Shown in pieces: positions 43,204 through 52,928 of a stretch of DNA of 64,000 nucleotides (within the stretch, counting starts at the first letter, position 1; every line of letters begins with the position of its first letter). The stretch is from Actinokineospora pegani (lineage in GTDB: Bacteria; Actinomycetota; Actinomycetes; Mycobacteriales; Pseudonocardiaceae). Both the position numbers and the translations under genes were made by a program. The notes beneath the pieces were generated by a model. The model saw only the letters and a list, made by a program, of their open reading frames with translations. It was not told where the DNA came from and searched no databases. The DNA lies in NCBI RefSeq assembly GCF_009745975.1, contig NZ_WHOL01000087.1, positions 1 to 64,000 on the forward strand, read 5' to 3'.

Positions 43204-43381
43204 CACGCGGCTTCACCGGACCACGATCCGATGAAGCGTCGCGGCCGACTGTTTACCGACTGTGCCTGAACCCCGCACAGCGGACCTCGGATGCGAGAAA
43301 ATGGACCCCAAAGGGTGATCGCGTGCTCGCCCAACCGCGTGGTGATGGACAGCGTCCGTAGTCGTGCGGAGAATTTTGGTC

Positions 43382-44323
43382 ATGGCCCACCCCGAGGAAC
43401 TGGCGACCCTGGACCTGCACTCGGTCTGGACGACGGCCGACGAGCTGACGGCGGCGTTCGACCCGTTCCGCTTCGAGCAGCGGATGGCCGCCTACCGGCT
43501 GATGATCGAGAACACCAACCAGGCGGAGGGGTTCGGCGCCGACAACCGGCACAACCCGCTGTGGGGCCTGATGTTCCAGCACCAGTGGCAGTTCCGCACT
43601 GGCAGGCTCGGCTTGGACACCGTGCGGGACGGGCGGATCGACCCGGACTCGCCGTGGGGCTACGGGAACTACACGCTCAGCGTCGTGCCGTGGCTGGGGG
43701 CCGTGGCCGCCGGGGTGGTGCCCGACCTGCCGGTCGCCGACCCGCCGCGCCGCTCGCGGTTCCGGTACGTCACGGGCGGGGTCGTGCCGGAGGAGCTCGT
43801 CGCCGGGGTGGCCGACTGGCGCGCCTACTTCGCCCTGGTGAGCGGGAGCGGGTCGGCGGACCCGGAACCGGCGCGGCTGGCGCTGTGGAAGGCGCACAAG
43901 ACGTGCTTGGACGTGGTGGTCGACGCGCTCGCCGAGGTCGACACCACGCCGTGGCCCGAGCAGGAGGTCACGTTCCTGCGCGGCTGGTGCCGGATGGTCG
44001 ACTACCTGTGGGCGGCGGCCTGGCCGACCGATTTCGCCTTCATGACCGCGCACGGCCTCGACGTGCTGCCCGAGACGCTGCTCACCACGCCCGAGGACGT
44101 CCGCGCGCTGCCGGACAAGGCCCGCGGCAACGTCGGCAACGTGATCCGGCTGGCGACCACGCCGAAGTGGCGCTACGACCTCAACCTGTTCCTCTGGAAG
44201 CGGATCATGCGGACCCGCGAGGCACGCGCCCAGGTGCTGCCGCTGCTCGACGCGGTGTTCAACCCTCGACCGGAGAACGCCGCCCAGCGCCGCAAGCTGA
44301 TCGGCTACCTGCTCCGCCCCTGA
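43382..44323 (+). CDS. LEG1-like protein
   Basis: A 313-residue protein that resembles the LEG1 (liver-enriched gene 1) family known mainly from vertebrates. The diagnostic block is NTNQAEGFGADNRHNPLWGL, MFQHQWQFRTGRLGLDTV, followed by GYGNYTLSVVPWLGAVAAGV, which matches the LEG1 pattern ILWGLPLQHGWQFRTGRL ... NYFLSAIPFLGALDAGVLP. Unlike the animal proteins it has no signal peptide. Function is unknown. It is a single gene with an AT-richer 180-nt upstream region; GGAG lies upstream of the ATG. Confidence 0.75.
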   Translation: MAHPEELATLDLHSVWTTADELTAAFDPFRFEQRMAAYRLMIENTNQAEGFGADNRHNPLWGLMFQHQWQFRTGRLGLDTVRDGRIDPDSPWGYGNYTLSVVPWLGAVAAGVVPDLPVADPPRRSRFRYVTGGVVPEELVAGVADWRAYFALVSGSGSADPEPARLALWKAHKTCLDVVVDALAEVDTTPWPEQEVTFLRGWCRMVDYLWAAAWPTDFAFMTAHGLDVLPETLLTTPEDVRALPDKARGNVGNVIRLATTPKWRYDLNLFLWKRIMRTREARAQVLPLLDAVFNPRPENAAQRRKLIGYLLRP

Positions 44324-44342
44324 TGCCCCCGTGGTGGGGCCG

Positions 44343-45564
44343 TCAGCCCCGCAGCGCGGTCACCCGCTCGGTGGAGGCCGCGCGCAGGGCCGGGTAAGCG
44401 CCCGCGAGCAACCCGACAGCGGCGCCGATCAGCGGGGCCGGGTAGACCGCCCCGAGTGGCAGGACGGCCGTCCAGTCCTTGATCAGTGCCACCGCCAGCA
44501 CCGTGAGCACGCCCAGGCTCGCCCCCACCAGACCGCCCACCAGGCCCAGCGCCCCGGACTCGGCGAATGAACTGCGCGGCGATGTGGTGTCGACGCGCGC
44601 CCAGCGCCCGCCGCAGCCCGATCTCCGGGCGCCGTTCCATCACCGAGACCAGCGTCGTGTTCGCGATCCCCACCGCGCCGATCACCAACGACAGCCCCGC
44701 CAGCAGGACCAGCAGGCTGTCGACGTCCCCGGTGACCGAGTCCCGCAACGACCTCGGGTCCGGGGGCGCGGTCGCCGACAGCGCCGACGGGTTGTCCGGT
44801 CGCAGGGCGAGCGGGAGCTGCGAGGCGATCAGCGGGGCACTGCCGAGCGCCGTCTCGACCAGCATCCGCGCCGGGTCGTCCGGCGAGGGCAGCCCGTAGC
44901 GGGCTTTGGCCGTCTCGGTGGGGATCACCACCCCCAACGCCAACTGCGGCAGGCGTTCGGGCGTCCCGACAATCCCGATCACCGTGTACGCCTGGTTCCC
45001 CACGAACACAGCGGGCTGCGCGTCCAACCGGGTGATGCCCAGTTGCGCGGCCGCCGCCGACCCGAGCAGCGCGACCTGCTCGCCCCGCTCGTGGAACGGG
45101 TCGAGCAGCGTTCCCGTGACCACGGACGCGTGCGCGGCCCGCAACGCCCCGGGCGAGGCCGCGTAAACGTCCAGCGGCCGCGTGTCCCGTGGCGTGGGAA
45201 GCGCTCGCGCGCTGACCGAGGTCCCCTGCGGCAAGGGGACTTTCCAGTACCGGCCGGCGGCCACGACCCCGTTGAGCGCCTCGACCCGTGCGTCCGCGTC
45301 CGCCGGGAAGCTCAGGACCGGGTCGGTGGTCCGCGTCCTGGCCGCCGCGTCCTCGACGGTGACCTCGGTGGCGCCCAGGACCGAGAAGCGCGCGCTGATC
45401 TGTCCCGCCGAGGTGGCGGTGAACCCGAGGATCGCCACCAGCGACGCCGTGCCGATCACCGTGCCCAGCATCGTGAGCAGGGAGCGCGCGGGGCGTTGCA
45501 GCAGGCCGGTCAGCGCCTCCGCGGTCAGGTCTTTGAGGGCCAGGTGCGAGCGCCGGTCAGGCAT
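44343..45564 (-). pseudogene. MacB/FtsX-like ABC permease, frameshifted
   Basis: The N-terminal helix (LLTMLGTVIGTASLVAILGF), the large extracytoplasmic domain and the helix LLVLLAGLSLVIGAVGIANT with the signature VMERRPEIGLRRALGARRHH are in one frame. After IAAQFI near 44570 an extra T shifts the frame; the rest (AESGALGLVGGLVGASLGVL, YPALRAASTERVTALRG) lies in another. With the shift repaired the protein would be about 405 residues and look complete. The start overlaps the ATPase stop by 8 nt. Either a recent inactivation or a sequencing error. Confidence 0.85.
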
Positions 45565-46231
45565 GGCAGGCGAGCCTGCCGTCGCGGATCGACACCACTC
45601 GGGTGGCGCGGGCGGCCACCTCCGGGTCGTGGGTGATCATGATGATGGTGTGGCCGTCGGCGTTGAGGGTGTCGAACAGGTCCAGCACCGAGGCCGATGT
45701 CGCGGTGTCGAGGTTTCCCGTCGGCTCGTCGCACAGCAGCAGCGAGGGGCGGGTCACCACCGCCCGCGCGATGGCCACGCGTTGTCGCTCGCCGCCGGAC
45801 ATCGTGGTGGGGAGGGCGTCGGCGCGGTGGGGCAGGCCCACCCGGTCCAGGGCGGCTTGGGCGCGAAGGCGCCGGTCTCGGCGCAGGTCCCGGTTGTAGA
45901 GCATGGCCAGTTCCACGTTCTCCGTGGCCGTTCTGTGCGGGAGGAGGTGGAAGGACTGGAAGGCGAAACCGATGTCGGTGCCTCGAACGGCGGTGCGGTC
46001 GGCGTCGGAGAGGGTGCTGACGTCAGCGCCGTTGAGCTCGTAGACGCCGCCGGTCGGGGTGTCGAGGAGACCCAGGAGGTGCAGGAGGGTGGACTTGCCG
46101 GAGCCGGACGGGCCGACGACCGCGACGTAGTCCCGGGGGTGCACGCGTAGATCGGTCTCGCGCAGGGCGTGCACTGGTGGGGTGCCGGGATAGGTGCGGT
46201 GCACGCCGCGCAGGGCGATGACCGGGCTCAC
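45557..46231 (-). CDS. MacB/LolD-type ABC transporter ATPase
   Basis: A 224-residue ATPase with Walker A GPSGSGKSTLL, Q-loop FAFQSFHLLPH, signature MSGGERQRVAIARAV, Walker B LLLCDEPTGNLD and switch His in IIMITHDPEVA. It overlaps the adaptor gene by 4 nt and the permease gene by 8 nt. It probably drives a MacAB-like mechanotransmission exporter. Confidence 0.93.
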   Translation of the reverse strand: MSPVIALRGVHRTYPGTPPVHALRETDLRVHPRDYVAVVGPSGSGKSTLLHLLGLLDTPTGGVYELNGADVSTLSDADRTAVRGTDIGFAFQSFHLLPHRTATENVELAMLYNRDLRRDRRLRAQAALDRVGLPHRADALPTTMSGGERQRVAIARAVVTRPSLLLCDEPTGNLDTATSASVLDLFDTLNADGHTIIMITHDPEVAARATRVVSIRDGRLACHA

Positions 46232-47529
46232 CGGCCGACCACCACCTTGTCGCCCTCGGCGAGCGCGCCGGAGACCGGGTCGACCTCGACGAAGCCGCCG
46301 CCGGAGCGGCCCGCGCGCACTTCCACGGCGTGCTGCGCGCCCGACGCGTCGACCACGACGACGTGGGTGCGGCCGTCCGCCGAGGAGGTGACGGCAGCCG
46401 ACGGGACCGCGAGGACCGGGCCCGCCGTCGCACCGGAGCGGAGGGTGAGGCGCACGTCCTGGCCGATGAGCCCGGGGTCGAGCGGGGCGTCCGGCACGAT
46501 CGTGGCGGTCGCCTGCCGCTGTTGGCCTTCGGCCGTGGACGTGTCGCCCGCGGGTTGCTCGCCCACCGCGCCGACGGTGCCGGTGCCGTGGAAACCGGTG
46601 ACCTCGGAGTCGATCTCGGCGGTGCCGCCGGGCTTGACCTGGTCGCGGTCGGCCGGGTCAAGCCCGGCGACCACTTGGAGCCTGCCGGAGGACAGCGTCA
46701 CCAGCGGCGCCTCCACCGGGGCGCCGACCTCGGCCGTGGACGCGGTGACCCGGGCCGGGAAGGTGGGCAGGAACGCCACCTCCGCCGCGGGCACCACCGG
46801 CCCGGACCTGGCCTGCGCCTCGGCCAGCGCCCGCCGCGCGGTGGCCAGGTCGGCCGCGGCGTCGGCGACCGCGTGCCGGTTGGGCTGTGGGGCGGCCTCC
46901 CTGGCGTCGCGCAGGGTGCGCTCGGCCTGGGTGCGGGCCTGCTGCGCGGCCTTGACCGCCGTGTCGTCGCCGGTGGTCAGCGAGCTGAAGCCGAGGTCGT
47001 CGTAGAAGTCCCGCACGGCCTCCTTGGTGGCGGCGCCGAACTCGCCCGCCGGGTCGCCCGTCGAGGGGTAGCCGAGGTCGTCGAGCGCGGCCCGCAGCGC
47101 TGCGATGTCGTCGCCGGTGGCCCCCGGCCGCATGTCGCGGTAGGCGGGGACGTCGCCGCGCAGCGCCACCAGCGGGCGGCCCGCCACCTCGACGACCACC
47201 TCCTCGGCCGCCACGGTGTCCCCGGTCCGCTTGCGAATCCCGGACACCAGCGGCTTGGCGGCGGTCTCGGTCGCGGTGGGCGCGGGCGTCACCCGCACAT
47301 CCTCGGCCCCGGACACGGTGCCGCGGACCACGAGCACGGAGCCGACGACCCTGCGCTCCACCGCCGCGGTGAGCGTGCTCGGCGCGACCGGACCTTGCTC
47401 GGCCGCCACCTGCGCGGGCGATTTCACGAACCGCGCGCCGACGACCCCGCCCGCGGTGACGAGCACCAGTGCGCCGAGCACGCCGAGCAGGAGGCGCTTG
47501 CGCTTGCTGTCCGGTCCCATGCCGCTCAC
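46228..47529 (-). CDS. MacA/HlyD-like adaptor with peptidoglycan-binding-like domain
   Basis: A membrane-anchored protein of about 433 residues with one N-terminal helix (RLLLGVLGALVLVTAGGVVG). It has a PG_binding_1-like segment (GDDIAALRAALDDLGYPSTG, FGAATKEAVRDFYDDLGFS), a coiled coil (AAQQARTQAERTLRDAREAA) and barrel-sandwich/beta domains (AEIDSEVTGFHGTGTVGAVG, VLAVPSAAVTSSADGRTHVV). This is the Gram-positive adaptor type that links FtsX-like exporters to the envelope. A GTG at 47529 overlaps the lipoprotein stop as GTGA; the ATG at 47520 is an alternative. Confidence 0.85.
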   Translation of the reverse strand: MSGMGPDSKRKRLLLGVLGALVLVTAGGVVGARFVKSPAQVAAEQGPVAPSTLTAAVERRVVGSVLVVRGTVSGAEDVRVTPAPTATETAAKPLVSGIRKRTGDTVAAEEVVVEVAGRPLVALRGDVPAYRDMRPGATGDDIAALRAALDDLGYPSTGDPAGEFGAATKEAVRDFYDDLGFSSLTTGDDTAVKAAQQARTQAERTLRDAREAAPQPNRHAVADAAADLATARRALAEAQARSGPVVPAAEVAFLPTFPARVTASTAEVGAPVEAPLVTLSSGRLQVVAGLDPADRDQVKPGGTAEIDSEVTGFHGTGTVGAVGEQPAGDTSTAEGQQRQATATIVPDAPLDPGLIGQDVRLTLRSGATAGPVLAVPSAAVTSSADGRTHVVVVDASGAQHAVEVRAGRSGGGFVEVDPVSGALAEGDKVVVGR

Positions 47530-48443
47530 CCGCCGTTGGCGACGACCCGCTCGGCCTCCTCGACCACCAGCCGCCACGCGTTCTTCAGCTCCTCCAGGGC
47601 GGGCGCGTTGCGGTCGAGGAGGGTCTGCTGGTAGCCGGCCTGCACGGCCAGCCAGGTGCCCGGCAGATTGGTCCGCTGCTTGCACGCCACGTCCGTCACA
47701 GCGGTGGTGATCTCCTGGGAGCCGACCGGTTTCGGCCACTGCTGCCTGGCGGGCTCGGCGGGCGAGCGGTACCGGAAGCCGGACTCGGCCATGCAGGCGC
47801 TCCAGTCACCGGTGACCCCGACGACGCGGCTGTCGGCCCGGGTGAGCTGGTCGGACTGGTGGAGGAGCTTGCCCGGCAGCTCCTTGTCGAGCTTGTCGTA
47901 CTCGGGCACGCGCACGAACGCCGTGTCGAAGCAGCCGGTGCCGTCGGATGGGGTGCCGACCGAGGTGAACCCGTAGAGCGCCTTCATCCACGCCTCCCCG
48001 TGCTCGCGCACCTGCTGGTCGAAGTCGGGCATCGCGCCCGCCCGGGCGAGCTCGTCCCCGCTCACCACCCCGGGTCGGGAGTACCCGGACTTCCTGGCCT
48101 GGTCGGAGTCGTTGAGCCCGTAGTCGGGCAGCGGCGCCGAAGACCCGGCCTGCCCGCCGCCACCGCCCGGGGTGTGGGAGAACCCCTTGTCCCGCATGCA
48201 CTTGGTGACCAGCAGCGCGGACGCCTTGGTGAGCACCCCCTCGTTGCCCGCGGCGAGCTGGACGTACGGGGCGAGCGGCAGCTCCACGTCGGCGGCCGAG
48301 ACCGGCGCGGGTGGCACCGACGCCGGGAGGGACGGCTCGGGCACCGGGGGGTTCTCCGCGGCCTGGTCCGGCGGACCGCTCGAACACCCGCCGAGCACCA
48401 GCGCGGCAGCCAACAACGATCCCAGTAGAGGGAGTTTCCCCAT
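47526..48443 (-). CDS. Lipoprotein, first gene of the exporter operon
   Basis: A 305-residue exported lipoprotein. The signal peptide MGKLPLLGSLLAAALVLGGC ends in the lipobox LGGC, followed by a Pro-rich linker. The mature part has several Cys (VTKCMRDKGFSHTP, TGCFDTAF, DWSACMAESGFRYR, DVACKQR), which could form disulfides. No known domain. Its position directly before the adaptor, ATPase and permease suggests that it is an extracytoplasmic partner of that exporter. Confidence 0.82.
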   Translation of the reverse strand: MGKLPLLGSLLAAALVLGGCSSGPPDQAAENPPVPEPSLPASVPPAPVSAADVELPLAPYVQLAAGNEGVLTKASALLVTKCMRDKGFSHTPGGGGGQAGSSAPLPDYGLNDSDQARKSGYSRPGVVSGDELARAGAMPDFDQQVREHGEAWMKALYGFTSVGTPSDGTGCFDTAFVRVPEYDKLDKELPGKLLHQSDQLTRADSRVVGVTGDWSACMAESGFRYRSPAEPARQQWPKPVGSQEITTAVTDVACKQRTNLPGTWLAVQAGYQQTLLDRNAPALEELKNAWRLVVEEAERVVANGG

Positions 48444-48779
48444 GACGGAACTTTATCAGTCTCAACAAGCCGGGATCTTGGAATCAATCGCAAAGATTTC
48501 GGCCGTTACGGGCCTATGTCTGAAAACAGCGCCTCACGACGCGATCGCGGGCGCCGCCCCAGCAGGTGGTGATGGCAGCCACCGGGGCGGCGCAGCCGCT
48601 CGACGATTTCCCGCGTCCGCCGCCGGATCTCCGGCTCGCGCCGCTCAGCGGCCTGCTGGGACAGGTACGGCGCTATCACCGCGTGGGTCCGCCGGTGGTC
48701 TCGCCGCGTACCCCTCGAGATCACGCTCCACGCGCTCGAAGATGTCCGATTGAGCCGGGGCCGCTCCACGGGTGTGGGT
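48444..48779. other. Intergenic region with a possible P450 scrap
   Basis: This 336-nt gap holds the promoter of the lipoprotein operon, which is AT-rich near 48450-48520. On the minus strand at 48593-48688 the translation HAVIAPYLSQQAAERREPEI, RRRTREIVERL resembles the RR-V-P-LSP-RV--L-P-I pattern of P450 B/C helices. It is short and uncertain. Confidence 0.25.
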
Positions 48780-49298
48780 CTACAAGTCCGCGAACTCGGA
48801 GAGCGGCTTCGGGTGGTACCCGTACCGCGCCGCCCTCGTCTCGATCCGCTCGAACTCCGACTGCGGGAACGGGCGCGGGTAGTCCTCGATCATTCCGCTG
48901 GCGTCGACGGCCGTGACCCGAACGCGGCGCAGGGCCGACGCGAGGGCGATCGTGAAATCGGCCAGCTTCACGTGGACGCAGAACAGTGAGTCGCCGCGTT
49001 CGGCGCTCCAGATCTCGGAGAACTCGCTCCCATCGGGATGGCGGAAGTCGTGGACGGCCACGCTGACCCCGCCGGCGGGGTCTGCGACCAGATCGATGAA
49101 GTGCCCCTCGTGCACCGGGCCCTGCCACCGGCAACTGACCGACTCGGCGCCGTCGAGCAGGGTGTTGACGCATCTGAGCAGCTCCGGGAACCGGTCACTC
49201 GCCCAGTGGTTCTTGATGCTCACCGAGCGGCCGTCGAACGCGAGGGCGAACGTGCACCACCCGCGCGAGAACACCACCGCCAAGTCGATTTCGGCCAT
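48780..49298 (-). CDS. Hypothetical protein
   Basis: A 172-residue soluble protein with alternating beta and helix segments: MAEIDLAVVFSRGWCTFALA, FIDLVADPAGGVSVAVHDFR and DFTIALASALRRVRVTAVDA. No signal peptide, no known motif. G/C3 bias and clear ends support it. It is divergent from the next hypothetical gene at 49441. Confidence 0.6.
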   Translation of the reverse strand: MAEIDLAVVFSRGWCTFALAFDGRSVSIKNHWASDRFPELLRCVNTLLDGAESVSCRWQGPVHEGHFIDLVADPAGGVSVAVHDFRHPDGSEFSEIWSAERGDSLFCVHVKLADFTIALASALRRVRVTAVDASGMIEDYPRPFPQSEFERIETRAARYGYHPKPLSEFADL

Positions 49299-49440
49299 AT
49301 CGCGAACCCCCCGTAGTTGGCGTGAATGCCGACGTCGACCAGCTTAGCCCCGGCAATGGGACACGCGACGACGCGAGATCCGCGCCAGCCAACGGTTGTG
49401 GGATCGCTATGCTCCGACCCCACCTACGATTGGTCCGCAC

Positions 49441-49941
49441 ATGTCGGAGATCCTGGCCCAGCACCACTTCCAGACGTTCCCCACCTACGGCCTGCTCGAG
49501 CTGCGCGACGCCGACAGCGACGTTCTCGACGATCCCGGCGAGATGGTGGGCGAGGCTATCGCGAACATCGCAGCCACCAGGTGGCACCACCTGTGCGTGT
49601 CCACCGTGCACAGCGAACTCCAGGTGACCGCCGACCTCGTCCTCTGGGACAGCGCCCCGCGACTCTCCCCGCCGACCGACGACGACCAGGGCCTGTTGCA
49701 CCCGGGAGACCTGGAAAGCCTTACCGGACTGCTCACCCTTTCCTCGCCCACCGGTGACTGGACCGAGTTCACCCTTGTCACCGGCCCCGGCGTGTACACC
49801 ACCGCCATTGAGCACCAGGGGCGGGCCGCCGCCACACAACGCCGCGACAACCCTCGCGAGGACCGCTCCAGCGCCGCTGAGCACTACACCATCCACCTTT
49901 GGCGCACCGCTGATGTCGTGCCGGACGATGACGACTGCTGA
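49441..49941 (+). CDS. Hypothetical protein
   Basis: A 166-residue soluble, acidic protein starting MSEILAQHHFQTFPTYGLLE and ending in an acidic run. Segments such as WTEFTLVTGPGVYTTAIEHQ look like beta structure. No family recognised. An earlier TTG in frame (49396) is possible; neither start has a clear ribosome-binding site. Confidence 0.55.
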   Translation: MSEILAQHHFQTFPTYGLLELRDADSDVLDDPGEMVGEAIANIAATRWHHLCVSTVHSELQVTADLVLWDSAPRLSPPTDDDQGLLHPGDLESLTGLLTLSSPTGDWTEFTLVTGPGVYTTAIEHQGRAAATQRRDNPREDRSSAAEHYTIHLWRTADVVPDDDDC

Positions 49942-50033
49942 ACTCCACGGAGCAGGCTGTGCGTTTGAACCGTGCCGGGCACTGGTGGCGCATCGCGTCT
50001 TGGCCATGCGCCGGCCTGCACGGGGTTCGTCGG

Positions 50034-50666
50034 CTACGCGGCGCCTGAGTCGCAGGCCCGACCGCTCCCCTGCGCGCTGATCTCCCTGGCCGCCCGCCTA
50101 GGGTCTTCCGCGTTGAGGCGGATGTGTTTGACCTGCCTTGTCCCGCCCTTCTTGAGGGTGAACCCGTGCGCGGATTCGAGAGTGATGGTGACGTTGGTGT
50201 CAGACGTCACCGAGCAGGCGATAGTGCTGTCATCGACGAACCGCGTGCCGAATCCAGCACTTGTCCGAGGCTCGGGGCGGACTGTGGCCACCGCGGTCAA
50301 CGGGACCACGAGATCTCCCAGGACACCGGTGCGGATCACCAGCGCGTCATCACGGAGTTCGTGCGGTGTGGTCCGCCAGACCAAGCCCAGGCCGACGTAC
50401 GTCCCGAGGGCGATAACCTCCAAGAGGAGGTGCGGAAGCGACCAGGCTGGCGGGATGACGCTGGCGATCACCACCGCGGTGAGGACCTCCACGCCCGCGA
50501 ACACGAACACCGTCCGCTGCGGTCCTGCCGAATGCGGTATCGGGGCGCAGACAGGCACTGCGACACGGCGTGTGACCACGCGGAGCAGAGCCTCGAAAAC
50601 GATGAGCGGTGCTGCGCGCTTTCGCGGCAGGAAGGTCGGACCATCGACAATTTCCCCGTGTGACAT
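50034..50666 (-). CDS. Membrane protein with PH-like cytoplasmic part
   Basis: A protein of about 210 residues with two membrane helices (TVFVFAGVEVLTAVVIASVI and LPHLLLEVIALGTYVGLGLV) followed by a soluble part DDALVIRTGVLGDLVVPLTA that resembles bacterial PH-domain proteins. I chose the ATG at 50666. Function unknown. Confidence 0.55.
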   Translation of the reverse strand: MSHGEIVDGPTFLPRKRAAPLIVFEALLRVVTRRVAVPVCAPIPHSAGPQRTVFVFAGVEVLTAVVIASVIPPAWSLPHLLLEVIALGTYVGLGLVWRTTPHELRDDALVIRTGVLGDLVVPLTAVATVRPEPRTSAGFGTRFVDDSTIACSVTSDTNVTITLESAHGFTLKKGGTRQVKHIRLNAEDPRRAAREISAQGSGRACDSGAA

Positions 50667-50875
50667 CTTGCCCCATCCCCCAGATGGCAACCGCCACCAA
50701 CCTTACCATGACGAGACCGACTCGGTTTGCTGGCGAACAGCGCCGCCGACTCGCCGAGCACGGCCGCCACCTCGACCGCCTGCCCGTCCTGGTGCGCGGG
50801 GTCGGCGGCGCAGGTCATGTGCTCTGCTTCATCAGCAGGGTTTGTTGGTCCAGCGGTTCACCAGAGGAGACTTCC

Positions 50876-51451
50876 ATGGCACTCGTCATCTCCGACATGT
50901 CCATGTCGCTCGACGGATATGTCACCGGCCCCAACGACAGCCGCGAGAACCCGTTCGGCGACGGTGCCCGCTCCCTCCACGACTGGCTGTGGAAGGACCC
51001 ATCGGACGAGGACCGCGCGATCATGCGGGAAGCGCTCGAGACCTGCGGCGCGGTCGTGATGGGGCGCAAGTCGTTCGCCAAGAACGAGGGCGATGGCGGT
51101 TGGGGCGACGAGGGTCCGGTGCCCGGGCTGCCGGTCTACGTCGTCACCCACCACGAACCTGCCGAGAGGTACCCGGACGTCTACCGCTTTGTCACCGGCG
51201 GGGTCGCCAGCGCCATCGAGCAGGCCAAGCAGGCGGCGGGCGAGAAGAACGTGGGGCTGCACGGTGCGACCATCATGCAGCAGGCCCTCCCGCTCGGGCT
51301 GGTCGACGAGATCGTGGTGCACGTGGTCCCGCTCCTGATCGGCGGTGGGTGCCGGTTGTTCGACCTGCTCCCGAACGCGGTCCACCTCGAGCGCACCGCG
51401 GCCGTCGCCACCCCTGCGGTGACCCACCTGCGGTACCGCGTCGTCCGCTGA
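50876..51451 (+). CDS. Dihydrofolate-reductase-fold protein (RibD C-terminal family)
   Basis: A 191-residue NADPH-dependent reductase-fold protein. It starts MALVISDMSMSLDGYVTGPN, has CGAVVMGRKSFAKNEG, GLPVYVVTHHEPAERYPD, GEKNVGLHGATIMQQALPLG and LVDEIVVHVVPLLIGGGCRL, the typical order for the family. GAGGAG lies 6 nt before the ATG. The physiological substrate is not known. Confidence 0.9.
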   Translation: MALVISDMSMSLDGYVTGPNDSRENPFGDGARSLHDWLWKDPSDEDRAIMREALETCGAVVMGRKSFAKNEGDGGWGDEGPVPGLPVYVVTHHEPAERYPDVYRFVTGGVASAIEQAKQAAGEKNVGLHGATIMQQALPLGLVDEIVVHVVPLLIGGGCRLFDLLPNAVHLERTAAVATPAVTHLRYRVVR

Positions 51452-51514
51452 GGCGCGCACGGGGTTCATCGGACGTGGGGCGGTTAGCCGGTGCAGACGA
51501 CGAGGAGGAGACAC

Positions 51515-52640
51515 GGCGGAGACCGCCAGCGACCGCCTGCTCAGCCGGCTGCGGGACTGGGGTGTGACCCAGGTGTTCGGCTACCCCGACGACGGGGTCA
51601 ACGGGATCGTCGCGGCGTTCGGCCACGCGGACGACCGGCCCAGGTTCGTGCAGGTGCGCCGCGAGGAGATGGGCGCGTTAGCCGCGGCCGGCCAGGCCAA
51701 GGTCGGTGGTGAGGTCGCCGTCTGCCTGGCCACCTCCGGGCCGAGGCCATCCACCTGCTCAACGGCCTCTACGACGCCAAGCTCGCCCACGTGCCCGTGG
51801 TGGCCATCGTCGGGCAGACCGAGCGCAGCGCCATGGGCGGGTCGTACCAGCAGGAGGTCGACCTGCAGGCGCTGTTCAAGAACGTCGCCTCCGGAAGGTC
51901 AACGTGCCGGAGCAGTTGCCCAACGCGCTCGACCGGGCCATCCGCGTGGCGCAGGCCACCGGCTCGCCGATCGCGCTGATCATCCCGGCCGAGGTGCGGG
52001 AGCTGCCCCACAGCGCGCCGACCCACGACTTCACGATGGTGCCGTCCAGCCCGCCCGGGTCGGAACTGGCGCGGGGGGCCGAGGTCATCAACGCCGGGTC
52101 GAAGGTGGCCGTGCTGGTCGGGCAGGGCGCGCGGTCGGCCGCGCCGCAGGTGCGGGCGCTGGCCGAGGCGACCGGGGCCGGGGGCGTCAAGGCGCTGCTG
52201 GGCAAGGATGTGCTGCCCTACGTCACCGGGTCGATCGGCCTGCCGGCTACGAGTTGATGCGCGACTGCGACACCCTGGCTCATCGTCGGCTCGAACTTCC
52301 CGTACTCGCGGTTCCTGCCCGAGTTCGGCCAAGCGCGCGCCGTGCGGATCGACGTGGATGGCCGCAACGTCGCCGACTGGTGGGAGACCGTCGACCGGCT
52401 CGCTGTCGGGCACCCTGGCCTTTATGTGCCCGGCCGTCCCCTACGCCATCGGCGCCAAGTTCGACCACCCGGACCGGCCCGTCTTGGCACTCGTGGGCGA
52501 CGGCGCGATGCAGATGAACGGCATGGCCGAGCTGATCACCATCGCCCACTACCGCCGCCTTCGCCCGCTCCCTCGGCCTCGACGGCGTCAACGTCGACTC
52601 CCCCGACGACCGCGGCAGCGCCTCCGGCGTTGTAGCGCAA
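51515..52640 (+). pseudogene. PoxB-like ThDP enzyme relic
   Basis: The reading frame begins with TASDRLLSRLRDWGVTQVFG and YPDDGVNGIVAAFGHADDRP, closely similar to the intact enzyme at 31.2-33.0 kb. Frame changes occur near 51745, 51895 and 52250. Segments such as GQTERSAMGGSYQQEVDLQA, ELPHSAPTHDFTMVPSSPPG and VGDGAMQMNGMAELITIAHY remain. Large parts are missing, including about 70 residues before WWETVDRLA, the region after it, and most of the C-terminal domain after the GDG motif. It is inactive. Confidence 0.9.
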
Positions 52641-52815
52641 CGACAACCGGCGCGGCCAAGATACCTAGCGATAGCAAGACGAGAAGCACGATGCCCGCCG
52701 CCTCACCGCTGGGAAACAGCAGTCGCATCAGGAACCACCAGGCCGTGTACGAGACCAGGTACCAGAGCGACAGCAAGATGCGTCTGCGCCACTTGGACCT
52801 CTTGTCAGCGACCAC
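52588..52815 (-). CDS. Small two-helix membrane protein
   Basis: A 75-residue protein starting at a GTG (52815). It has two hydrophobic segments (ILLSLWYLVSYTAWWFLMRL and AAGIVLLVLLSLGILAAPVV) and an Arg-rich tail (QRRRRCRGRRGSRR) that reaches into the PoxB relic, so the tail may not be native. No family recognised. Confidence 0.45.
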   Translation of the reverse strand: MVADKRSKWRRRILLSLWYLVSYTAWWFLMRLLFPSGEAAGIVLLVLLSLGILAAPVVVALQRRRRCRGRRGSRR

Positions 52816-52928
52816 TGTCAGCCCCCCACTTGATTTCCCGTCTCGTCAACGTAACAACGCCCGGAGGTGGCCGCACAACCCTCGCGCGGGGGACCGGACA
52901 ACCGCACCGATTAGTCGTGAGTGGACGG

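Noticed and set aside
44343..45564. Programmed frameshifting in the FtsX-like permease
   Set aside because: No slippery heptamer or downstream structure was seen at the shift, and the family does not use frameshifting.
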